A stretch of DNA of 64,000 nt from Gymnopus androsaceus JB14. Taxonomy: Eukaryota; Basidiomycota; Agaricomycetes; Agaricales; Omphalotaceae. Where the stretch lies: contig ML769498.1 in NCBI GenBank assembly GCA_009733575.1, forward strand, positions 62,001-126,000, given 5' to 3'. Positions 57,708 to 64,000 of the stretch are shown here, one piece after another. Position numbers and translations under genes: made by a program. Within the stretch, counting starts at the first letter, position 1, and every line of letters starts with the position of its first letter. The notes under the pieces were generated by a model, which did not search any database, was not told where the DNA came from, and was given only the letters and a program-made list of their open reading frames with translations.

Positions 57708-60062
57708 TTAAACGTGGAGACAGTCAGAGGAAGTATCTTTGAACGAGCTGAAACCGCTTGCTTTAATTCTCCACGCCACTTGAGCTTTCAGTTCCGTCAA
57801 TCCCAGAATCAGAATAATATCATAGTCGAGGCGATAATATTTTTTTCGCTGATGTGTATGCGGAAGCAGTTCTTTACAAGCTTCCCTCATATCAGCCACA
57901 AGCGTGCACAGGACGGGAAAATTTTCTACATGAATTAAAGCATGGATTCAAAATAGAGCAAGTAGAGGCTTCACCAGGTTCGTCATCCATAAACTGAGGA
58001 GCAGAGCCTTGACCATCATACGCGATGATCTCTACTTCCACCGTGGACAACTCGGAGACGTTGGGTTTCTCTTTCCAGTATCGGGTTCGATATTCTTCAG
58101 TGGCTCTCACTCGAGTACCCTGTTGAATAGGACTAAGCAAACCCGAGGGAAATAAAATCCTGATCAAAACCCCACCTTTTCGATTATCACATCAAACATT
58201 CTCGATATTTCTTTCTTGCCCGTTGGCGAGACTGTTATCAGCTCAGAATGTCTAACATGTTCAGGGTTACGAGGATCATAGTCACGGAAGACATTGGTTC
58301 CCAGTGCGTATCGGGAAATACGGGAGGTCACTTGGTTTTCGAGGTAATGAAGTAAACTCCCATCTGCGACAGCTTTGCTCCTGTATGAACATATAAGTAT
58401 AAGTTGACAAGTTATATCGTATAGAGAAGGATATAACTAACGCGTTTTCGTTAGGTCTAAGTACGCCAACATTAGCGTGGAATAATTCTTGTATCTTGAA
58501 AGTAAGATATGGACTAGCAGCATATCCGCCTACCAGTAGGATAGCCTATGTATAACACTTGTAAGTATACTATTGCCGTGGATGAGCACACTAGCAGTAA
58601 CTCACAAAGAGATCATTCCCGTGTTGTAAAATTTGGCGGACAATAGCATTGGTGATCTTTCCAAGGGAATCTTGGAAAAAATCTGCTATAACAGCACTAT
58701 ATGGCCAAAAGGATTAAATGCTCTGAGTATAGAAGGTATAGTAGTAAAGACATACCCTGCAATTTTGAGTTGACCACCTGTGATGTCCAACCTTTTGTCT
58801 TCACCTCGAGAACTGAAACGGATGAAGTGCGGTTGGATGGGATTCGCAAAGCCTATTTTTGTCTTGTCATTAAATTTCTCGCAAATTATCGGTATATCTG
58901 CCTCGAAATCAGTTCCTCGGAGTCGTTCTAGATAGGTTTATTGATCAGTCAGAGATCGCCGTTACAAATCATACCTCACCATTGAAGTATTCCTCAGCCC
59001 TTCGATTTACAAAAACTGAGCCCGCATATAGACCTGATCAACATTTAGATTAGGAAAGAAAGGGAAGGAAGATGGAGATCGCACATTGCTGGAATAGATG
59101 ACTCGGCGTAGTCACCAGATTCCGAAATACGGTTATAAGAAGAAAGATCGACTGTCCCTCCACCTGCATCGACGACGAGTAGCGTCTTTCCGACCTAAAA
59201 TGTGATTAGTTTATAGACCTACCGACAATGACCGAAAACTCAACTGGAATATTAGAGAGTCCAGGCATGCTCGCCAAACAGAAATGGAGACTCGCTTCGC
59301 CTTCCGTGATAAAATGAATTTGCTCGGAGTGAACATTGTCGATCAACCCAGCCTGTACCGCCGCCTGTCTCAACATCTGCTGTTCGGCGCCTGCCCACCC
59401 ATTGGGATGGGAAATCACATACTCAGACCTACTTCCCTGAAGTAAAATTCCAGCCTGAGGGTCCGACTCTGGAATAAACTGGCGAGCGCATGTATCCAAG
59501 AAATACAGTAAATCTGCAAAGATGGACAGGACCGTTCTGTTTCGGAGGAAGCAGCGGGATCATCTCGCTTTGCGGCGAACTCTTTCCATGTAGCTTGAAC
59601 CTAGGAGAAGATTGGCACAAGTTAGTGAAATGCTGAATGTTCAGAGAGTTTCGTACCAATGAGATTTGAACCAGCCATTTTGTTCCGCTTGTTCAATGAC
59701 ATTGTCATCCAATGCTGCTGCGCCAATGGCGCACAATCTACCCTGCTCATCATAATAGGCGATAGAAGGTATTTTAAACCCGCCATTTACAAGATGTTGA
59801 AACGGGAATCTAGGAAGCATAGCTTGATCGCAAGAAGTCTTGGTAATTAGTTCTAAAGTCACCCACCTTGTTACTCCCTTCACTTCTGGTATAAATCCCT
59901 TTTCGAGGATACTGAGAGAAATGAACTACGTTGAGTTCAGAAATTTCCGTTTCGTAGCTTTCATACTTACACATAGGATATCGCGCAGAATGTCGTCCCA
60001 ATGTCGAGTGCGATTACGACTTTGGATTCCCCAGTATAACGCTGCGAGTGGCGAAGATGCAT
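57708..60062 (-). CDS. Hsp70-like (HSPA12-type) actin-fold ATPase
   Basis: The start at 60062 gives MHLRHSQRYTGESKVVIALD then IGTTFCAISYV, the Hsp70 phosphate-1 motif. Following exons read SILEKGFIPEVKGVTR, NGGFKIPSIAYYDEQGRLCA, FLDTCARQFIPESDPQAGIL, EQQMLRQAAVQAGLI, IHFITEGEASLHFCL, GKTLLVVDAGGGTVDLSSYN (phosphate-2), AILLVGGYAASPYLTFKIQE and YALGTNVF, then EYRTRYWKEKPNVSELSTVE and LDYDIILILGLTELKAQVAW. This set is the fungal HSPA12A-like family, with the ATPase but no canonical Hsp70 substrate-binding domain. Its substrate is unknown. At about 57895-57960 the last two segments are in different frames with no clean intron, so a one-base lesion or an odd intron lies there. Other introns are 50-60 nt. 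Confidence 0.82.
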
Positions 60063-60284
60063 GGTGGCAGAGGGCTAAGTTTACGTTGATGTTATTTTGA
60101 ATCGTGTCCGCTCTGGTCTTCTAATCCAATCAAAATTTTTAGAAGCTCTGTGTGATAGTGATAGCGATAAAGAGGTTGATGATTTTCAGCAAGCAAATTA
60201 CCCCAAATGTCCAGAGGCATCTTGCCGTAGAACGTCGTAGAACTTTCTGTCTAAGCTCTGGATCGGTACGTCTTTCTGACTGAA
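60063..60284. promoter_or_regulatory. Divergent promoter between Hsp70-like and coiled-coil genes
   Basis: Only 222 bp separate the two start codons, so both promoters must overlap here. I see no clear TATA box. This is inferred from gene arrangement only. Confidence 0.5.
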
Positions 60285-61541
60285 ATGTCACAGCTCGGCA
60301 ACGAAACCCGTTACTCATCTCCCTTGTCTCCCTTGCCTAGTCCTGGCCCCGATTTTCAAAAAATGGACCCCCGCAAGATAAAGCAGGGAGCATCATCGTC
60401 AAGCTTGAAGGATAAGCGTGCGTGGTATACGAAGAAGATAGAGTATTTGGAAACGCAGAATCGGCGGCTTCAAAAAGATAACGATGCACTGGTGAAGGAG
60501 AGGAATGCGCTGAAAAGGCATATGAATAGAGTTCAGGCTGAGAAGGAGGAGGCCAAAGAGCTGATGGACGCACGTACCCAGGAGGTGCAAGCCTCTCGTA
60601 CACTGCAGCACGTTACAGACACTGTGTCTGAAGCTGACGTGGTGGAATCCGCCGACAGGCTAAACGATGTTCTACACCAGACCGCGGCGCTCATCGTCGA
60701 TTCTTTCAACTCCAGCCTTGAAAAGAGAGTATGCAACCTACATCAGTGGCGCGAAGATGTGGACAAGCTAGTCTCTTTTCAAGCGACGGAGAGTTACACG
60801 ATCAAGATACAAAACGTTCTCCAGAACTATCTTGGGAAGTGGTGTGCAGAAACATTAGGATCGTGGACGTTCAACAATTCCATGCTCAACCTCGATCAGT
60901 TCTTGGACTCCGTCGTTCAATCACTTAAAGCTGGTGGTAAGCTTTATTTGCTGAAATAGACCTGGAGATTTGGAACCAAAACTTTTTCAGAGCCTCTGCT
61001 CGTAAACACATGGGTGCGACTCACCCGAACCTACTGTAAATTACCAGCATACCGTGACACCAAACAGATTGGCTGGTCGAGCCAAGTACTGGCCGAAATA
61101 ACAGCAGGAGTACTCTGTGCTGCAGGCGTTTTCAGTTCTACAGCAGAAGCGGAAAGAGTCATCCAAGAAAAATTCATGGATTCTTTCCGGCAAATCTTCC
61201 AGCATTGCTTTAACCTCGAAAAGGCGATTTTAGGTCGCGCATCCGCAGATATTCAAGTACACTTCCCCCAGGGCGGTGTGATGTTTGACCCCGAGACGAT
61301 GCAGATATTAGGGGAGGATCAGATGGCGACGATAGCATTCACGCGCGAGCTGGGATTGCAGGCGCGATCAGGCGATTCAACGAGTCGGACAATCCTGAAA
61401 GCTGGTGTTATACCAGATTCTTCAATAGCAATGCTGGAAGACTCGGATATGGAGGTGCTAGGTAAGCTTTTCTCGATTCTGCTAAAGGATGTAGGCTTAT
61501 GGGATGGTAGAAACATCATGGGGGAAAGTATAGGACGCTAA
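60285..61541 (+). CDS. Coiled-coil protein of unknown function
   Basis: ATG at 60285 leads a Ser/Pro-rich start (MSQLGNETRYSSPLSPLPSP) and a predicted coiled coil (KIEYLETQNRRLQKDNDALV, then KERNALKRHMNRVQAEKEEA) at about residues 48-95. A mostly helical region follows, with LNDVLHQTAALIVDSFNSSL, NYLGKWCAETLGSW and EITAGVLCAAGVF. Intron 60937-60990 (54 nt, GTAAGC...TTCAG) joins KAGG to EPLLVNTWVRLTRTYCKLPA in frame. Stop at 61541 (MGESIGR). I do not recognise the family. No catalytic motif is seen, and a structural or scaffold role is only a guess. Confidence 0.7.
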
Positions 61542-61721
61542 GCGCTGGGGTTACTTGAGTCTCGATTCTTCTTGTACTTCCATCTCCTGTCCATCCACGT
61601 AAATTCAATCGATTTCTTGGAGCATGCTTGGCATCAAAATCAAATTCCGATTTACTTATAATTAACGTCTTGTAAGGCTCAACCATTCACCGTGACCTCC
61701 TTCTGCTACTTTCCTCGAAAA

Positions 61722-62496
61722 ATGCCCCGAAGTTCAATCTCTACGGCTGACCAGGAGCAATCAACCATAAGGTCTCGTAGAACTGCTGTAGCTTGCATAA
61801 AATGTCGAGAGAGAAAGAGCAAGGTATGCCTTTGTTGCTTTCTTTTTTTTCTTTGCGACTTGCTGCAATTCTAACATTCAATTCGGCAGTGCTCCGGAGA
61901 ACATCCCACCTGTCAGAGATGTTCTCAACGCGGTCTCGTTTGCGAATACGTAGAACGGATATCCAGAGGACGAAGCTCAGGAAATAACTCACCCACGGAA
62001 TGTCGATCCACTCAGTCACCATTCCTTCATCCATCCAATCCCCTCGAATCAAGTTCACTGCGTACCCATTCCAATGACCACCGCAGTCGGGTCTCAGAGC
62101 AAACCACCTGCATCTCAGTACGACCTAGAAATGTCTTCGTTCTTTGATCCCTCTTCGGCATCGTCATTTCTAGCTAGACAGATTACGTCTGCTGACGCGT
62201 CTCCTCTTTCCAATTTTAATTCAGCGCCGCCTTTGGACGGAGTAACGTTTGCTTCAGATGATTCGCTTCATCTTCCTCCCCCTTCCAATTATGGAATCTC
62301 AACTTTGCCTTACACAGGGCTCACTTATTCTCCTGTTGCTCCTCGGTATGGCCTCATGACGGACCCGGAGAACATTGCGTGGAAATCCTTAGCAGATGTC
62401 GATGAACCACCGGTATTTCCTCCAATATCTGGCTCTGGCTCTCCCCTTGAAGGGTCTATACTTTTTCAGCCGTTGACGCGAGCTCCGTCATTATAG
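61722..62496 (+). CDS. Zn2Cys6 fungal transcription factor, 3' structure unsolved
   Basis: ATG at 61722 (MPRSSISTADQEQSTIRSRR). The binuclear cluster is complete: ACIKCRERKSK joins CSGEHPTCQRCSQRGLVCEY across an intron at 61824-61889, giving C-x2-C-x6-C-x5-C-x2-C-x6-C. Such proteins bind CGG-type DNA sites in the nucleus. Downstream the frame with the cluster ends near 62145, while the Ser-rich continuation (MSSFFDPSSASSFLARQITS to FQPLTRAPSL, 62496) is in another frame. An intron between about 61940 and 62074 or a lesion must join them. A further ORF at 62532-62789 could be a last exon. The typical fungal-specific transcription factor domain is not seen, so the protein is short. Confidence 0.7.
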
Positions 62497-62531
62497 TACT
62501 CAGTAAACTAATTAGCTTATGTTTATCCAGT

Positions 62532-62789
62532 ATGATATTATTATTACTAATGAATCTCATAACCGACCGCACCACAGGAATAAGTAAACGTCTTCGGCGT
62601 CAGGCTAGTCAGGACTCAGGCCAGAGAGGTAGTATATGGGACATAAACACATTGTCTATGAATGTTACGGGCGCTGGAGCGATATTCATGAATCCTTACG
62701 ATGGAAGACTCTGTACGATGCCCGTCGAAGCTGTAGAGGACGCTACAAATGGCTTGGCTCTATTTCGGAACTTTGTGTGGACGAATTAA
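62532..62789 (+). other. ORF downstream of Zn2Cys6 gene, possibly its last exon
   Basis: The frame contains GISKRLRRQASQDSGQRGSI and ends FRNFVWTN at 62789. An acceptor-like cacag lies at about 62573-62577. No domain recognised. Its link to the upstream gene is uncertain. Confidence 0.3.
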
Positions 62790-63049
62790 AGTCGCTAGAC
62801 TCGCTGTAGAAGACGAAATTAAACACGAATGGGGAAGGAGGCTTCCAAGGGCATGTAAGAAGGACTAGGGGCGATGTGTTGAGAAGATACGCAGCAGGAG
62901 ATTGTTATAAGCCAAGTGGGTGCTAATCCAGGAGACCCTTTCAGGGAACACAGAACCTTCAAATCACGGTATGGTTGACTGAGTTCTATACAATTACTAT
63001 TAAATCTCTAGGTATAAATTCACCTGCCGCACCTATGTAGACCCAAGAT

Positions 63050-64000
63050 TCAAGCACCGATACTATCCCCTTGCAACTCTTCAAACTTCCTACGAGCCAT
63101 CCGGATGTTCAGCTTGATTGCAGCCGTTTCTATTCAGTTCAAGGGTTAGCATTTGTTCGGTTCGTGCAGAAAAAGGGGGCGCCGCTACGACTGATGGAAA
63201 CCGAGTCCTTCCAGTTTCGACGGGAACCAAACCCTACTCACCTATTGTTGGATCATGCACTACGACCATAACATATGTATTTCTCGTCATCTCATCCAGC
63301 ACCGCAGTAAAATCATACAAATCCATTTCGAGAGACTGAATTCCTCTCGGACGCGAGAACAAGACCATTTGAACGCTTTGATGAGCTCCGAGTGCGTTCG
63401 TAACGTTTGGGGTTCATTTGGTGCGGATCTAAAGGAACTATGGAAGCGGAGGAGGAGGAGGAAGAAGGGGATATTGTTGATGTAGAGGTTGATGCAGAGG
63501 AACTGGAAGTGGCTATTACAAGGAATGTTGTTCGTTCAAAGAGGATCACTTCGGTTGCACTGCAAGCCTCGGCAAAGATGTTGAGGTGTTTGCTCAGGAC
63601 TGCAGCATTTGGGATCAGTGTGTGGACTATGCTTGACCAAGCCTGTATGTGAACAAGTCATTGAAGGAATGAGTTGGTTTCTCGAGGTTTCACGTACCCT
63701 ATAGAGACTTTCATCGTAAATGCTAGTTCCAAATACTGTTATAACCAGATCTCCACTAGCTTTCTGCAATTCCTCGCGCTTCTTCTCAAACATTCCTGAT
63801 TTAGGCTCCCGCACGAGATCCATCTTGTGCACAAGAAGAAACACGGCTGCCTCTGGACTGCACTGAGTCAAACCTTCCAAGCAATCGCGGTAATATTCGA
63901 GATCCTTGTTCATTTCTCGTGTCTCTGCGTCAAAGACATAGATCATAACCCCGACGTCGCGGAATATTGTTGTGCGCTGAGTGGTTAGATACGAGTCCAT
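63050..64000 (-). CDS. GTR1: Rag GTPase A/B (Gtr1) partial, with two single-base losses
   Basis: The gene enters at the window end ([20 protein letters not shown]) and lacks its G1/P-loop part, which lies beyond 64000. Seen are [29 protein letters not shown] (nucleotide-binding NKxD-like), [59 protein letters not shown], a poly-Ser insert, [40 protein letters not shown] and finally [20 protein letters not shown], ending at 63050. Gtr1 with Gtr2 recruits TORC1 to the vacuole in response to amino acids. KRYERT, SELIKAF... and QSLEM... are in three frames, needing one base each near 63390 and 63341. Those breaks are odd for an essential gene. Confidence 0.88.

Overview
The window looks like nuclear DNA of an agaricomycete (mushroom-class) basidiomycete. 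The reasons are many 48-75 nt introns, short intergenic spaces, several F-box/LRR proteins, a UIM-TPR-CHAT protein, an HSPA12-type Hsp70-like ATPase, a Ran1/VHS1-type kinase, fungal transposon families and a fungal ATP2 gene. No prokaryotic features are present.

Layout. 1-3150: a decayed minus-strand F-box gene and a divergent F-box gene. 3699-6679: a GH3 beta-glucosidase (minus). A 5'-truncated LINE with a poly(A) tail and target-site duplications sits just upstream of its ATG (6754-8564). 8580-16355: an AT-rich island of nested repeats. It holds a GGGCC-rich MITE-like element, a CCTAGG/CCTGAGAAAA minisatellite, two long foldback elements, a TIR element, pieces of a Harbinger-type gene and of a Crinkler/RHS-like NTPase, and a dead Tc1/mariner element flanked by TA. 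17574-24853: two housekeeping-type genes (BCAS3-like WD40 protein; FYVE/RING E3 ligase). 25951-31394: a mosaic of truncated gene copies (5' part of the GH3 gene, 3' part of the BCAS3-like gene, an F-box tail) around a frameshifted gene with serine-protease-like motifs. 31415-38445: an F-box gene, a tandem-UIM/TPR/CHAT gene with one nonsense codon, and an unknown gene. 39575-41467: ATP synthase beta. 42010-43800: second copy of the first F-box locus. 44040-46680: tandem decayed RTA1-like genes. 47631-64000: DUF6314 protein, Ran1-like kinase, YTH m6A reader, Hsp70-like ATPase, coiled-coil protein, Zn2Cys6 factor and the Rag GTPase Gtr1 (cut by the window end).

How it fits together. Conserved single-copy genes (ATP2, GTR1, YTH, BCAS3-like, kinase) alternate with fast-evolving families and their broken copies. 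BCAS3-like and Gtr1 belong to autophagy and TORC1 nutrient signalling. The FYVE/RING ligase and the F-box proteins belong to ubiquitin pathways, and the CHAT gene carries ubiquitin-binding motifs at its N-terminus. No operon-like functional cluster is evident. The main biology is duplication and transposon activity, plus an unusual UIM-TPR-CHAT architecture. Two single-base losses in Gtr1 leave open whether some frameshifts here are assembly errors rather than true lesions.
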